This document shows, piece by piece, positions 9,753 through 19,770 of a stretch of DNA of 64,000 bases (position 1 is the stretch's first letter; every line of letters begins with the position of its first letter). This DNA is from Vagococcus entomophilus (GTDB lineage: Bacteria > Bacillota > Bacilli > Lactobacillales > Vagococcaceae). A program made the position numbers and the translations under genes. Below the pieces are notes generated by a model that made no database searches, was not told where the DNA came from, and saw nothing but the letters and a program-made list of their open reading frames with translations. The stretch is from assembly GCF_003987595.1 (NCBI RefSeq), contig NZ_NGJZ01000001.1, positions 186,001 through 250,000 on the forward strand. The letters are read 5' to 3'.

Positions 9753-10763
9753 GTGAGCATCATCGGTAAAGAAAAAGAACCAAATAAAGTCAAGGAAGCA
9801 GAGACAAACAAGATGCTCACGCCTTGGCAAAAAGAGAATTTGAAGTATGCCAAACGGCAAGGTGAAATTCCCAAGTGGCAAGAAAATGAGCCAGGTGAGC
9901 AACCAATTAAAGAAGAAAAAGAGAGTCAATACGTGGAAACTATGTCTGATTCGGAAAAAGATCAAGAATTTAATTCAGTACTTGATTATGAAAATCAGAT
10001 AGAAAAAGAAACTTTTAATGAACGATTTCATCATTGGTGGACACCTGGAAATAAAAAATTAGTCCAACGTTTGACCTTAATTATCAGTATATTATTATTC
10101 GCAATAATGTGTGTTTCATACTTTATTTCTCCTTATAGTAAACTACAAAAAATAAATGTGGTGGGAAGAGAAAACGTAAGTGCAAGCAATGTGTATCAAG
10201 CATCAGGTTTTAAAGTTCAAGAAAGCTTGTGGGGACAGTATTTAGATAAAAATAAAGCCATTGCTAGGATAAAAAAAGACTTACCAAAAGTGAAGACGGC
10301 CAAAGTTTCAATTACACACTTAAATCAATTTACAGTCCAAATTAGCGAGTATAAGCAGGTAGGGTATTTGCAATCTGGCGACCAGTATCAAGAAATTACG
10401 GAGAACGCAAAAATTATTACCGGCAGCGTTAAAAAAACTGATAATTATCCTACATTTAAAAATTTTAAAGAAGGAAGTTCGTTTACTGATTTAATTCGTG
10501 GCTATCAAAAAATGGATGCTGCCATCAAAAAAAATGTTGTAGAAGTTTTGGCAACTCCTTCTAAAAGTAATCCCTATCTTTTCACGATGAATATGAAAGA
10601 TGGCAATCAAATCATTGCATCAACCAAGGATTTTACAACAAAAATTATCTACTACCCCAAAATTGCAAGTCAGATGCAAGAAAAAGGAATTGTGGATATG
10701 GAAGCGGGGATTTTCTCATATCCTTATGGAAATAATACAAATAAATCGGAAAAAACCGATTAA
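9753..10763 (+). CDS. divIB: Cell division protein DivIB (FtsQ)
   Basis: 336 residues if started at the GTG shown. It has a long charged cytoplasmic tail containing LTPWQKENLKYAKRQGEIP, one membrane helix (about 111-130), a POTRA-like domain beginning near YSKLQKINVVGRENVSASN, a beta domain and a short tail. DivIB works with FtsL and DivIC in the septal complex. The start is uncertain. The GTG at 9753 overlaps a perfect AGGAGGTGA ribosome binding site and cannot use it. At the proper distance stand two ATC codons (9759 and 9762); the first ATG is at 9813. Real initiation may therefore be at ATC, or the protein may begin at the ATG. Confidence 0.88.
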   Translation: MSIIGKEKEPNKVKEAETNKMLTPWQKENLKYAKRQGEIPKWQENEPGEQPIKEEKESQYVETMSDSEKDQEFNSVLDYENQIEKETFNERFHHWWTPGNKKLVQRLTLIISILLFAIMCVSYFISPYSKLQKINVVGRENVSASNVYQASGFKVQESLWGQYLDKNKAIARIKKDLPKVKTAKVSITHLNQFTVQISEYKQVGYLQSGDQYQEITENAKIITGSVKKTDNYPTFKNFKEGSSFTDLIRGYQKMDAAIKKNVVEVLATPSKSNPYLFTMNMKDGNQIIASTKDFTTKIIYYPKIASQMQEKGIVDMEAGIFSYPYGNNTNKSEKTD

Positions 10764-10809
10764 AAGTAAAAAAATCAATAAAAATGTGAATAATTCATGG
10801 AATCTTCTT

Positions 10810-10837
10810 TTGTAAACACTAGTAAATATGGTAAAAT
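10810..10837 (+). promoter_or_regulatory. Possible promoter for ftsA-ftsZ
   Basis: TTGTAA (10810-10815) and TAAAAT (10832-10837) separated by 16 bases, in the 155-base gap after divIB. No terminator is seen in this gap, so it would add to read-through from upstream. A promoter just before ftsA is common in Firmicutes; here it is judged from hexamers alone. Confidence 0.4.
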
Positions 10838-10918
10838 TAGAAGAAGTAAGTAAGAAATATGCAGACATTGAAATTTGTTCAAGTAAATACGGAAACTAAA
10901 TAGGAGGGAATCCTTTTC

Positions 10919-12247
10919 ATGGCAAAATCAGGAATTTATGTAGGCCTTGATATAGGTACAACATCCGTTAAAGTTGTTGTGGCTGAATACGTTGAAAATC
11001 AACTAAATATTATCGGAGTAGGCAATGCAAAATCAAAGGGATTGAACCGTGGGATTATCATTGATATTGATAAAACCGTAGAATCAATCAAACAAGCTGT
11101 CAAAAAGGCAGAAGAAAAATCAGGAATTCAAATTAGAGAAGTAAATGTTGGCTTGCCAGCCAATTTATTAGACATAGAAAAATGTGAAGGAATGATTGCT
11201 GTTAACTCTGAGTCCAAAGAAATTACGGACGAAGATGTGAAAAATGTTTCATCAGCTGCAATTGTGCGCTCCACTCCTCCAGAGCGACAAATCATTGCCT
11301 TATTACCGCAAGAGTTTAAAGTGGATGGTTTTGAGGGGATAAAAGATCCTCGTGGCATGATTGGGGTTCGTCTGGAAATGAAAGGATTAGTATTTACTGG
11401 TCCCAAAACAATTGTGCATAACATTAAAAAGTGTGTCGATAAAGCGGGCTTGTATCTTAATGAATTGGTGATTACACCTCTTGCTCTAGCGGAGTCAGTT
11501 TTATCTGATGGAGAAAAAGAGTTTGGCACAACTGTTATTGATTTAGGTGGTGGCCAAACGACTGCTGCTGTGATGTATGAGAGTGAATTGAAATTTACAA
11601 ATATTGAGCAAGAAGGTGGCGAATTTGTCACAAAAGATATTTCAGTGGTACTAAATACCTCACTTAGCACCGCAGAAGATTTAAAAATTAATTACGGAGA
11701 TGCTTATTCCGAACGAGTTTCTGCCAATGAAGAATTTCCAGTAGATGTCATTGGGCAAGCGGATCCAGTTAAAATCGATGAACAATATCTCTCAGAAATT
11801 ATTGAAGCACGAGTAGAACAGATTTTTGAAAAAACAAAAAATGTTTTAAATAGTATTGATGCGCTAAGTTTACCTGGTGGAGTGATCTTAACTGGTGGAG
11901 CAGCAAGTATGCCAGGTGTGGTTGAACTTGCTTCTGATATTTTGGAAGCCAATGTAAAATTGTATGTACCAAGTCATATGGGACTTAGAAATCCTGTGTT
12001 CTCAAATGTTATCAGTATTGTAGAATATGTCGCTCAACTCAATGATATTTATAGAATTGCGCAGTCAGCAGTTACAGGTGAACGAGTGAAGTCAGCACCT
12101 GCGCAAGATAGAATACCAAAATTTGTGGGTACACAAGATGAAGCACAAGGTTTTGCTTCGCAACCTGAGGAGTTTGAAGAAGATTACAAAGAAGAAGGTA
12201 GCATGAAAAACAAACTCAAAGGTTTCTTTTCAAACATATTTGATTAA
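10919..12247 (+). CDS. ftsA: Cell division protein FtsA
   Basis: 442 residues of the actin/Hsp70 fold. The phosphate-1 loop VGLDIGTTSVKVVV (about 8-21), the phosphate-2 loop TVIDLGGGQTTAAV (near 204) and the adenosine loop ILTGGAASMPGV (near 322) are visible. The far C-terminus (KNKLKGFFSNIFD) is an amphipathic membrane-targeting helix that ends the protein as expected. FtsA tethers FtsZ to the membrane. The start has the site TAGGAGGGA. It lies 28 bases before ftsZ. Confidence 0.97.
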   Translation: MAKSGIYVGLDIGTTSVKVVVAEYVENQLNIIGVGNAKSKGLNRGIIIDIDKTVESIKQAVKKAEEKSGIQIREVNVGLPANLLDIEKCEGMIAVNSESKEITDEDVKNVSSAAIVRSTPPERQIIALLPQEFKVDGFEGIKDPRGMIGVRLEMKGLVFTGPKTIVHNIKKCVDKAGLYLNELVITPLALAESVLSDGEKEFGTTVIDLGGGQTTAAVMYESELKFTNIEQEGGEFVTKDISVVLNTSLSTAEDLKINYGDAYSERVSANEEFPVDVIGQADPVKIDEQYLSEIIEARVEQIFEKTKNVLNSIDALSLPGGVILTGGAASMPGVVELASDILEANVKLYVPSHMGLRNPVFSNVISIVEYVAQLNDIYRIAQSAVTGERVKSAPAQDRIPKFVGTQDEAQGFASQPEEFEEDYKEEGSMKNKLKGFFSNIFD

Positions 12248-12275
12248 GCCGAAGAAATAGGAGGAATAAGATAAA

Positions 12276-13532
12276 ATGGAATTTTCTTTAGATAATAATA
12301 TTGATAACGGAGCAGTAATTAAAGTAATTGGTGTAGGTGGCGGTGGCGGAAACGCTGTAAACCGTATGATAGAAGAAAACGTCAAAGGTGTCGAATTTAT
12401 TGTTGCCAATACGGATGTCCAAGCGCTAAAAAATTCAAATGCTGAAACAGTTATTCAATTAGGACCAAAATATACACGCGGCTTAGGTGCCGGATCACAG
12501 CCTGAAGTTGGAAAAAAAGCGGCTGAGGAAAGCGAAGAAGTGTTACAAAATGCGCTAGAAGGAGCAGATATGATCTTCATCACTGCCGGAATGGGTGGTG
12601 GAACAGGAACAGGTGCTGCGCCTGTAGTAGCTAGAATCGCACGTGAATTAGGGGCTTTAACAGTGGGTGTCGTGACACGTCCATTTAGTTTTGAAGGACC
12701 AAAGCGTGGTCGCTTTGCAGCAGAAGGAATTGCTTTGTTCAAAGAAAACGTCGATACACTTTTGATTATTTCAAACAATCGTCTATTAGAAGTTGTAGAT
12801 AAGAAAACTCCTATTTTGGAAGCTTTCCGTGAAGCAGACAACGTGTTAAGACAAGGGGTACAAGGAATTTCAGATTTGATTACGGCTCCTGGATATGTCA
12901 ACTTGGACTTTGCTGATGTGAAAACCGTCATGGAAAACCAAGGAACGGCTTTGATGGGAATCGGTTCTGCAAGTGGTGAAAATAGAGTGATTGAAGCGAC
13001 AAAACGCGCAATTTCTTCTCCTTTGCTAGAAACCTCTATTGATGGTGCTGAACAAGTACTCCTAAACATTACGGGTGGCTTGGATATGACTTTATTTGAA
13101 GCACAAGATGCTTCTGATATTGTGACTAGTGCAGCAACAGGAGATGTGAATATTATTTTAGGAACATCAATTAATCCTGAATTGAGTGATGAAATTGTTG
13201 TGACAGTAATTGCAACTGGGATTGATCCTACAAAATCGGAAAAAAAAAACGTTCGTTCAAGTAGACCAACGCATACAACAAGCTCAACAAATGCGCAACG
13301 CCCGTCATTAGACATTGAAAATACGGTTGCTTCAGATACTTCCGAGGATGAAAGTGCGTTTGGAGATTGGGATATTCGTCGTGAGCCAAGTCAACGTGGA
13401 AATATTGACGATGCACAATTTGAAGCATTAGAAAAAAAAGAATTTGAACCGTATGCTCCAAAAGAAAAAGAACCTAAAAAAGATGACGATGAATTGAGCA
13501 CACCAGCTTTCTTCAGAAGAAAAAAAAGATAA
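12276..13532 (+). CDS. ftsZ: Cell division GTPase FtsZ
   Basis: 418 residues, the tubulin-like protein that forms the division ring. The GTP signature GGGTGTG is at residues 107-113, preceded by the N-terminal [14 protein letters not shown]-type loop. The T7 loop [11 protein letters not shown] (near 210) carries the catalytic aspartates. The globular part ends near residue 320; a polar linker then leads to the C-terminal peptide [10 protein letters not shown], which binds FtsA and SepF. The start has AGGAGGAAT. Codons are more biased than in the flanking genes, in line with high expression. Confidence 0.98.
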   Translation: MEFSLDNNIDNGAVIKVIGVGGGGGNAVNRMIEENVKGVEFIVANTDVQALKNSNAETVIQLGPKYTRGLGAGSQPEVGKKAAEESEEVLQNALEGADMIFITAGMGGGTGTGAAPVVARIARELGALTVGVVTRPFSFEGPKRGRFAAEGIALFKENVDTLLIISNNRLLEVVDKKTPILEAFREADNVLRQGVQGISDLITAPGYVNLDFADVKTVMENQGTALMGIGSASGENRVIEATKRAISSPLLETSIDGAEQVLLNITGGLDMTLFEAQDASDIVTSAATGDVNIILGTSINPELSDEIVVTVIATGIDPTKSEKKNVRSSRPTHTTSSTNAQRPSLDIENTVASDTSEDESAFGDWDIRREPSQRGNIDDAQFEALEKKEFEPYAPKEKEPKKDDDELSTPAFFRRKKR

Positions 13533-13548
13533 AAGGTGAGGAAGACAC

Positions 13549-14226
13549 ATGCTGAATAAAAATGTCCGGAAAATTGAAGACGATGTTCTATCAGCGTGTG
13601 AAACTTCTCATAGATCCCGAAAAGAGGTTCAGGTTATTGCGGTGACCAAAACAGTTTCGAGTGAGGAAGCGAAAGAATTAATTGATTTAGGAGTAGTGAA
13701 TCTTGCAGAGAACCGTGTAGATAAGCTACTTGAAAAGCAACAAGCGCTAAGTGATGTTCCACAAATTACTTGGCATTTGATTGGAAATTTACAACGACGG
13801 AAAGTAAAGACAGTTATTAATCGAATTGATTATTTTCATGCTTTGGAAAGTTTGTCATTAGCAGAAGAAATTAACAAGAGAGCAGAACAGTGTATTCGTT
13901 GTTTTGTTGAAGTTAATGTTAGTGGAGAAGTAAACAAACATGGGATTCCTTTAGAGGAGGTCCAGACGTTTATTCAAGCGCTAGAGTACTATGACAAGAT
14001 TCAAGTTGTAGGACTGATGACAATGGCTCCGTATCAAGCGAATGAGACAATCATACAATCGATTTTTTCGAAGTTGAAACAAAAACAAGTAGAGATTAAG
14101 CAGCAAAACTGGCATCATGCTCCCTGTACAGAATTAAGTATGGGGATGAGCCAGGATTATAAAATTGCTATTCAAGAAGGTGCTACCTTTGTTCGTATTG
14201 GGACAGCTTTCTTTTCAGCAGAATAG
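13549..14226 (+). CDS. ylmE: Pyridoxal phosphate homeostasis protein YggS/YlmE
   Basis: 225 residues, alanine-racemase-like barrel without the second racemase domain. The pyridoxal phosphate lysine lies in IAVTKTVS (near residue 30), followed by LAENRVDKLLEK and WHLIGNLQRRKVK. The C-terminal phosphate site ELSMGMSQDYKIAIQEG near 193 is clear. Proteins of this family buffer pyridoxal phosphate; no transfer reaction is established. It begins the ylm group (ylmE, sepF, ylmG, ylmH, divIVA) that usually follows ftsZ in Gram-positives. Confidence 0.95.
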   Translation: MLNKNVRKIEDDVLSACETSHRSRKEVQVIAVTKTVSSEEAKELIDLGVVNLAENRVDKLLEKQQALSDVPQITWHLIGNLQRRKVKTVINRIDYFHALESLSLAEEINKRAEQCIRCFVEVNVSGEVNKHGIPLEEVQTFIQALEYYDKIQVVGLMTMAPYQANETIIQSIFSKLKQKQVEIKQQNWHHAPCTELSMGMSQDYKIAIQEGATFVRIGTAFFSAE

Positions 14227-14243
14227 AAGAAAGGGGAATTTTT

Positions 14244-14798
14244 ATGAAAATGTTCAACAAAGCTAGCTTATCAGGCTTTTTTGGCTTATCAGATGATGAA
14301 GACTACGACAATAGTGTCTATGAAGAAGAAAATAAGTCAAGTTATGCCCAACCTGAAAAAAGTACTGTAAAAAAAGAAACTACTTATAGACAACCAACTG
14401 CGCCTTCATACGACTCCTATGAAGAACCTAGAAAGTCTCCAGCAAAAAAAGTGGTAGCAATGTCTTCACAACAAAACCGTGGAAGCCAAGCATCAAATCA
14501 AGCATCAGCTTCACAAGGTATTTCTAAAAAGGTAACAGTTTTAGAACCACGTACATATACAGAGGCAAAAAAAATTGCACAATGTGTATTTAGAAATGAA
14601 ATTGTAATTGTGAATTTCCATTTAATTGAAGAATCCCAAGCTAGAAGAATCGTTGATTTTCTAACTGGAGCTGTTTTTGGCTTAGATGGAGATATTCAAA
14701 GAATTGGTGATGAAATGTTTTTATGCACCCCACCTAATATGGAGATTGATAGTACAGTTGCAAAAAGTTTATTAGGAACACAATTTGCAGAATACTAA
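14244..14798 (+). CDS. sepF: Cell division protein SepF
   Basis: 184 residues. An N-terminal amphipathic helix (KMFNKASLSGFFGL) for membrane binding leads into an acidic and then polar, Q/S/P-rich linker to about residue 90. The SepF domain follows, with VTVLEPRTYTEAKKIA and GAVFGLDGDIQRIGDEMFLC. SepF binds the C-terminal peptide of FtsZ, forms rings and helps anchor and order FtsZ filaments. The start has the site GAAAGGGGA. It sits between ylmE and ylmG, the standard position. Confidence 0.96.
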   Translation: MKMFNKASLSGFFGLSDDEDYDNSVYEEENKSSYAQPEKSTVKKETTYRQPTAPSYDSYEEPRKSPAKKVVAMSSQQNRGSQASNQASASQGISKKVTVLEPRTYTEAKKIAQCVFRNEIVIVNFHLIEESQARRIVDFLTGAVFGLDGDIQRIGDEMFLCTPPNMEIDSTVAKSLLGTQFAEY

Positions 14799-14816
14799 AA
14801 AGGGATGTGAATTTAT

Positions 14817-15077
14817 TTGATTGCACTTGCTTCTTTGATTGGTTATGCTGTTCGAATTTATTCGTTATGTTTAGTAGCCTATGCACTATTGTCTTGGTTA
14901 CCTGGTGGCTATGACTCGCCAATTGGAAAATTTTTAAATAAGGTTTGTGAACCCTATTTAAGATTATTTGACCGGTTTAATTTGTCAATAGGGTCAATTG
15001 GCTTTAATATAATGGTTGGTCTATTTGTTTTAAATATTGTTGGTTCGCTGCTACAGAGGATTCTGTATGGTTTATAA
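14817..15077 (+). CDS. ylmG: YggT family membrane protein (YlmG)
   Basis: 86 residues with two membrane helices (about 6-24 and 62-82) around a short loop containing the family features LSWLPGGYDSPIGKFLNKVCEPYL. The likely start is TTG at 14817, preceded by AAAAGGGATG. The family is linked to division and, in plastids, to nucleoid and division-site distribution; its bacterial activity is not defined. It lies 18 bases after sepF and 21 before ylmH, in the usual operon order. Confidence 0.9.
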   Translation: MIALASLIGYAVRIYSLCLVAYALLSWLPGGYDSPIGKFLNKVCEPYLRLFDRFNLSIGSIGFNIMVGLFVLNIVGSLLQRILYGL

Positions 15078-15098
15078 GGATGAAAGGGTGTTTTCTTG

Positions 15099-15881
15099 AT
15101 GAATGTGAATGTATATCAACATTTTCGTAAAGAAGAACACTCTTTTATTGATTTAGTCAAGGATTGGCAAGAGCAGGTAGAAATGCAATATGCACCTTAT
15201 TTGACAGACTTTCTAGATCCTAGACAGGCTTATATTTTGGAGACTCTAATTCGACAAAATGGAGAATTAAAATTTAAGTTTTATGGAGGATATGAGCAAG
15301 CCGAGCGAAGAAGAGCGCTAATTTTTCCAGATTACTATATTCCTGAAAAGGAAGAATACAATATTAATCTTTATGAAATTATTTATCCAATAAAATTTGG
15401 AATGCTTTCTCATGGGAAAATTTTAGGAACTTTTTTGAGTACTGGTGTTAAAAGAGAGTCTTTAGGAGATATTATATCGGACGGAGAACGTTGGCAGATA
15501 TACATCAAAGGTGAAATTGCAGAGTACTTCCATTTACAAATAAAAAAAATTGGGTCGCTTCCAGTTCGCTTAGAAAAAAGAAATTATACGGATATGATTG
15601 TGGCCAAAGATGAGTGGTCGCTTGAGCATACAACGGTTAGTTCTTTAAGACTTGATAATCTGATTTCAAATGTATACAATATATCTAGACAGCGTTCGAA
15701 GCAATTGATTGATTCTGGTAAGATAAAAATCAATTGGACAGAATGTACGCGCCCAGATTTTACCTTGGATTTATTGGATATTATTTCTGTTCGAGGTTTT
15801 GGTAGAATTCAATTAAAAGCAATTGAGGGCAAAACAAAAAAAGAGAAATACCGCTTATTGTTGGGAATTTTAAGAAAATAA
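15099..15881 (+). CDS. ylmH: S4-domain RNA-binding protein YlmH
   Basis: 260 residues from the ATG at 15099; a TTG directly before it (15096) is a possible alternative with a slightly better distance from AAAGGG. The C-terminal quarter is an S4 RNA-binding domain (SSLRLDNLISNVYNISRQRS, then LIDSGKIKINW). The N-terminal half matches YlmH. The homologue in Bacillus acts in ribosome rescue by binding stalled 50S-peptidyl-tRNA complexes and forming C-terminal tails. That role is family knowledge; the sequence shows only the S4 domain and YlmH-like layout. Confidence 0.92.
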   Translation: MNVNVYQHFRKEEHSFIDLVKDWQEQVEMQYAPYLTDFLDPRQAYILETLIRQNGELKFKFYGGYEQAERRRALIFPDYYIPEKEEYNINLYEIIYPIKFGMLSHGKILGTFLSTGVKRESLGDIISDGERWQIYIKGEIAEYFHLQIKKIGSLPVRLEKRNYTDMIVAKDEWSLEHTTVSSLRLDNLISNVYNISRQRSKQLIDSGKIKINWTECTRPDFTLDLLDIISVRGFGRIQLKAIEGKTKKEKYRLLLGILRK

Positions 15882-15900
15882 ATAATTGAGGTGAAGGAAA

Positions 15901-16614
15901 ATGGCACTTAGTCCATTAGATATTAGAAATAAAACATTCAGTACAAAAATGAGAGGATTCAATCAAGATGAAGTAGATGATTTTTTAGATCAAGTAATTA
16001 ACGATTATGAAGAAGTTATTCGTCAAAAACGTGAGATTGAAAAATCACTAAAGCATTCAGAAGAAAAACTAACCTATTTCAATGAGTTAAAGGATGCTCT
16101 TAATCAATCGATTATTGTTGCACAAGATACAGCCGACAAGTTAAAAGAAAATGCTACAAAGGAATCAACCATTATTATTACGACTGCAGAGGCTGAAGCA
16201 AAAGATATTTTAACCAAAGCTAGAGAAGAAGCAAAACGCACAGTTGAAGAAGCAAATGCTTCTGCTCATAAGGTTGTGACGGAGTCTACAGCCCATGCGC
16301 AACAATTAGCTTCTGAAACGGATGATTTGAAGAAGAAAACGAGAACATTCCATCGTAATTTGACAATGTTACTTGAAAATCAGCTTGATATGGTTAAAAG
16401 TGAAGAATGGGATGAATTATTGAAACCATTTTCTACTTATGTAAGTGACGATCATAAAATGGTCAAAGAAGTTTTGACAAAAGAGCTTGACAAAGAAAAT
16501 GAAAATCATGTAGAATCAAGTCAAGTTATTGAAGAAACAGAAGTTGTAGCGGAACCAGACTTAGATGCAACAGCTACTTTTATTCTTCCAACTGATAACA
16601 ACGATTCTAAATAG
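15901..16614 (+). CDS. divIVA: Cell pole/septum protein DivIVA
   Basis: 237 residues. The N-terminal lipid-binding domain begins MALSPLDIRNKTFSTKMRGF, with the conserved F and R that touch the membrane, followed by NQDEVDDFLDQVINDYE. A long coiled coil covers about residues 30-165, rich in E, K and A, and an acidic tail ends the protein. DivIVA marks curved membrane at septum and poles and recruits partners. It closes the division cluster. A T-box leader begins just after its stop. Confidence 0.96.
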   Translation: MALSPLDIRNKTFSTKMRGFNQDEVDDFLDQVINDYEEVIRQKREIEKSLKHSEEKLTYFNELKDALNQSIIVAQDTADKLKENATKESTIIITTAEAEAKDILTKAREEAKRTVEEANASAHKVVTESTAHAQQLASETDDLKKKTRTFHRNLTMLLENQLDMVKSEEWDELLKPFSTYVSDDHKMVKEVLTKELDKENENHVESSQVIEETEVVAEPDLDATATFILPTDNNDSK

Positions 16615-16624
16615 TAAACTAGAG

Positions 16625-16860
16625 CATGAAACAGAAAAATAAGGTAGATTCTTTAAGCGAGCCAATAGGATGGTGAGAGATTGGCAAGACCCTCAGCTTT
16701 ATTAGATCATTCATGAAAAAAAGGATTGCTGAAGAAGAAGTAAGCAATCACGTATGACTTACGTTACAAGTTTTAGAGGGAAATAATAATGATTATTTCT
16801 GAATTTGGGTGGTAACGCGAGCACTTCGCCCCTTCGTAATGAAGGAGTGAAGTGCTTTTT
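16625..16860 (+). ncRNA. T-box leader of ileS
   Basis: The conserved T-box core GGGTGGTAACGCGAGC lies at 16808-16823 and is followed by a terminator hairpin. Upstream, the purine-rich segment AAGCGAGCC and the pair GGTGAGAGATTGGCAAGACC fit the GA motif and distal loops of Stem I. The position, directly before isoleucyl-tRNA synthetase, implies sensing of uncharged tRNA-Ile. A candidate specifier ATC is seen in TTAGATCATTC near 16704-16706, but the fold was judged by eye only. High uncharged tRNA-Ile would stabilise the antiterminator and allow ileS transcription. Confidence 0.9.
16821..16860 (+). terminator. T-box-controlled terminator
   Basis: GCACTTC pairs with GAAGTGC around an inner hairpin CCTTC...GAAGG, followed by TTTTT. 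The 5' arm overlaps the end of the T-box core, as needed for mutually exclusive antiterminator pairing. Confidence 0.88.
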
Positions 16861-16887
16861 GATATAGATAGAAGGGAAAGAAAGCTA

Positions 16888-19674
16888 ATGAAAATGAAAG
16901 AAACACTTGAGCTAGGAAAAACTGCTTTTCCAATGCGTGGGAATTTACCTGTTCGTGAAGTAGAATGGCAAAAAGAATGGGAAGAAAATCAAGTTTATCA
17001 ACAACGCCAAAAATTAAATGAAGGCAAACCAACTTTTGTCTTACATGATGGACCTCCCTATGCGAATGGAAATATTCATTTGGGTCATGCACTTAATAAA
17101 ATCAGTAAAGATATCATCGTACGCTATAAGTCGATGACTGGTTTTCGTTCGCCGTATGTTCCTGGTTGGGATACACATGGATTGCCAATTGAACAAGCTC
17201 TTACGAATAAAGGCGTAAAGCGCAAAGAAATGACAATGGCTGAATATCGTAAAAAATGTGCCGAGTATGCAATGGTTCAAGTAAATACACAGCGTGAAGA
17301 TTTCAAGCGATTAGGTATTGGTGGGGAGTGGGATACTCCTTATATCACATTGCAACCAGAATACGAAGCCGCTCAAATTCGTGTGTTTGGCAAGATGGCA
17401 GAAAAAGGGTATATTTACAAAGGCTTGAAACCTGTTTATTGGTCACCTTCAAGTGAATCGTCTTTGGCCGAAGCGGAAATTGAGTACAAAGATGTAAAAT
17501 CTGCCTCTATCTACGTGGCTTTCAAAGTAAAAGATGGGAAAGATAAGCTGCCAGAGGATGCCTCTTTTGTTATTTGGACGACAACACCGTGGACGTTGCC
17601 TTCAAACTTAGGAATCTCTGTTCATCCTGACTATGACTATGTTTTGGTTGAAACTATGGGTAAAAAGTTTGTTGTTGCAAAAGAACTGTTAGAAAAAGTA
17701 AGTCAAGAGCTTGACTGGAAAGAAACCAATGTTTTAAAAACCTTAAAAGGTCAAGAGCTAGAATATATGACGGCACAACATCCTTTCTATGATCGGGAAT
17801 CTTTGGTTATGGTAGGGGATCATGTAACGCTTGATGCCGGAACAGGTCTCGTTCATACTGCTCCAGGGCACGGGGAAGATGACTATTATGTAGGGAAAAA
17901 ATATCATTTAGAAGTGTTATCTCCAATCGACAATAAGGGCTGCTATACAGAGGAAGCGCCTGGGTTTGAAGGCGTTTTTTATGACAAAGCCAATCCAATG
18001 GTTACAGAAATTTTGGAAGAAAAAGGCGCATTGCTTAAATTAGAATTCTTTACACATAGCTACCCTCATGACTGGCGTACAAAAAAACCAGTAATTTATC
18101 GTGCAACCCCACAGTGGTTTGCTTCTATTGACAAATTTAGAAAAGAAATTCTTGATGAAGTTGAAAAGGTTGAGTGGGTTATTCCTTGGGGAAAAACACG
18201 CTTATACAATATGATTCGCGATCGTGGCGATTGGGTTATTTCTCGTCAGCGTGCATGGGGCGTGCCACTTCCAATTTTCTATGCAGAAAATGGTGAAGCA
18301 ATTATCACCCCTGAAACCATTGAGCATGTTGCAAACTTATTTGCAGAAAATGGCTCGAATGTTTGGTTTGAAAAAGAAGCAAAAGAGCTATTACCAGAAG
18401 GTTTTACACATCCAGGAAGTCCGAATGGAACCTTTACGAAAGAAAAAGATATTATGGATGTATGGTTTGATTCAGGCTCTTCACACGAAGCAGTGTTACG
18501 TGGACGTGAAAATTTAACTTTCCCAGCAGATTTGTATCTTGAAGGATCAGATCAGTATCGTGGTTGGTTCAACTCAAGTATCACGACAAGTGTTGCCATC
18601 AATGGAGTGTCTCCTTATAAATCTGTCCTTTCACAAGGCTTTACTCTTGATCCACAAGGAAGAAAACAAAGTAAATCACTTGGCAATACGATTGAGCCAA
18701 ATAAAGTAACCAAACAAATGGGGGCAGATATTCTACGTCTTTGGGTGGCCAGTGTTGATTATGAGTCAGATGTTCGGGTAGACATGGGCACGCTAAACCA
18801 AATTTCAGAAGTATATCGTAAAATCAGAAATACGCTAAGATTCTTATTAGCCAATACAAGTGATTTTGATCCAAAAGTCAATAGTGTTTCTTATGAAGAA
18901 CTCCGCTCTGTAGATAAATATATGATGATTCGTTTGAATCAAACGATAAAAGCTATTCGAGAAAAAGGCTACGATAAGTACTCTTTCTCTACGGTTTATA
19001 AAGAAGTTGTCCATTTTGTAACGGCTGATTTATCTGCATTTTATCTTGATTTTGCTAAAGATGTTGTCTACATCGAAGCCGAAAATGATCCAGCTCGTCG
19101 TTGTATGCAAACCGTGTTCTATGAATGTTTAGTTGCGCTAACAAAACTTCTAACACCAATCTTGCTTCATACCTCAGAAGAAGTTTGGGGTTATTTAAAA
19201 GAGGAAGAACAATATGTTCAACTTACTGAAATTCCTGGTTATCAAGAATTTGCCAATCAATCTGAATTATTAGATATGTGGAAGGCATTCATGGACTTGC
19301 GTGATAATGCGCTGAAGGCATTGGAAGAAGCCAGAAATGCTAAGTTGATTGGAAAGTCATTTGAGGCTAAGTTGACCGTCTACCCAAATGAACAAATCAA
19401 CATACTGATTGATTCATTAGATGCAGATCTTGCCCAACTATTTATCGTATCTGATTTAGAAGTGAAAGCTGTTGGTGAAAAAGTAGATGAGCATGCACTA
19501 GTATTTGATGATGTTTCGATTCTTGTCGAAAAAGCAGAAGGTCAAACCTGTGCCCGTTGTCGTAAGGTAACAAAAGATGTGGGAACAAATGCTCTATTTC
19601 CAACGCTTTGTGGTCATTGCGCCGATGTAGTAGCTAAAAACTATCCAGAAGCTTTAACACAAGGGATTGAATAA
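16888..19674 (+). CDS. ileS: Isoleucyl-tRNA synthetase
   Basis: 928 residues from the ATG at 16888; the open frame runs back into the terminator, so that longer form is not used. The class I HIGH motif appears as HLGH (64-67). The second signature reads KQSKS (593-597) in place of the usual KMSKS. The editing domain is inserted between them. The C-terminus carries a zinc-finger pair, CARCRK and CGHC (about 893-918). The enzyme charges tRNA-Ile with isoleucine and edits valine. It is controlled by the T-box leader just upstream and is followed by a strong terminator. Confidence 0.97.
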   Translation: MKMKETLELGKTAFPMRGNLPVREVEWQKEWEENQVYQQRQKLNEGKPTFVLHDGPPYANGNIHLGHALNKISKDIIVRYKSMTGFRSPYVPGWDTHGLPIEQALTNKGVKRKEMTMAEYRKKCAEYAMVQVNTQREDFKRLGIGGEWDTPYITLQPEYEAAQIRVFGKMAEKGYIYKGLKPVYWSPSSESSLAEAEIEYKDVKSASIYVAFKVKDGKDKLPEDASFVIWTTTPWTLPSNLGISVHPDYDYVLVETMGKKFVVAKELLEKVSQELDWKETNVLKTLKGQELEYMTAQHPFYDRESLVMVGDHVTLDAGTGLVHTAPGHGEDDYYVGKKYHLEVLSPIDNKGCYTEEAPGFEGVFYDKANPMVTEILEEKGALLKLEFFTHSYPHDWRTKKPVIYRATPQWFASIDKFRKEILDEVEKVEWVIPWGKTRLYNMIRDRGDWVISRQRAWGVPLPIFYAENGEAIITPETIEHVANLFAENGSNVWFEKEAKELLPEGFTHPGSPNGTFTKEKDIMDVWFDSGSSHEAVLRGRENLTFPADLYLEGSDQYRGWFNSSITTSVAINGVSPYKSVLSQGFTLDPQGRKQSKSLGNTIEPNKVTKQMGADILRLWVASVDYESDVRVDMGTLNQISEVYRKIRNTLRFLLANTSDFDPKVNSVSYEELRSVDKYMMIRLNQTIKAIREKGYDKYSFSTVYKEVVHFVTADLSAFYLDFAKDVVYIEAENDPARRCMQTVFYECLVALTKLLTPILLHTSEEVWGYLKEEEQYVQLTEIPGYQEFANQSELLDMWKAFMDLRDNALKALEEARNAKLIGKSFEAKLTVYPNEQINILIDSLDADLAQLFIVSDLEVKAVGEKVDEHALVFDDVSILVEKAEGQTCARCRKVTKDVGTNALFPTLCGHCADVVAKNYPEALTQGIE

Positions 19675-19770
19675 GCATTGAATTGAACAAATCATAGCAT
19701 AAAAAAAGTAATGAGATATTTGAAGAGATAACTGAAGAGCATATTTGTTTGATAGAAAATTTTAAGCACA

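Noticed and set aside
11128-11670. 180-codon minus-strand frame inside ftsA
   Set aside because: It is opposite a well-supported gene, with no ribosome site or recognisable domain.
12455-13315. 286-codon open frame on the minus strand inside ftsZ
   Set aside because: It lies fully opposite ftsZ, has no ribosome site, and its composition (S, A, P, T and V rich) is what the complement of ftsZ codons gives.
16852-16887. Longer N-terminus for ileS
   Set aside because: It would start inside the T-box terminator. The ATG at 16888 has a ribosome site and matches the usual N-terminus.
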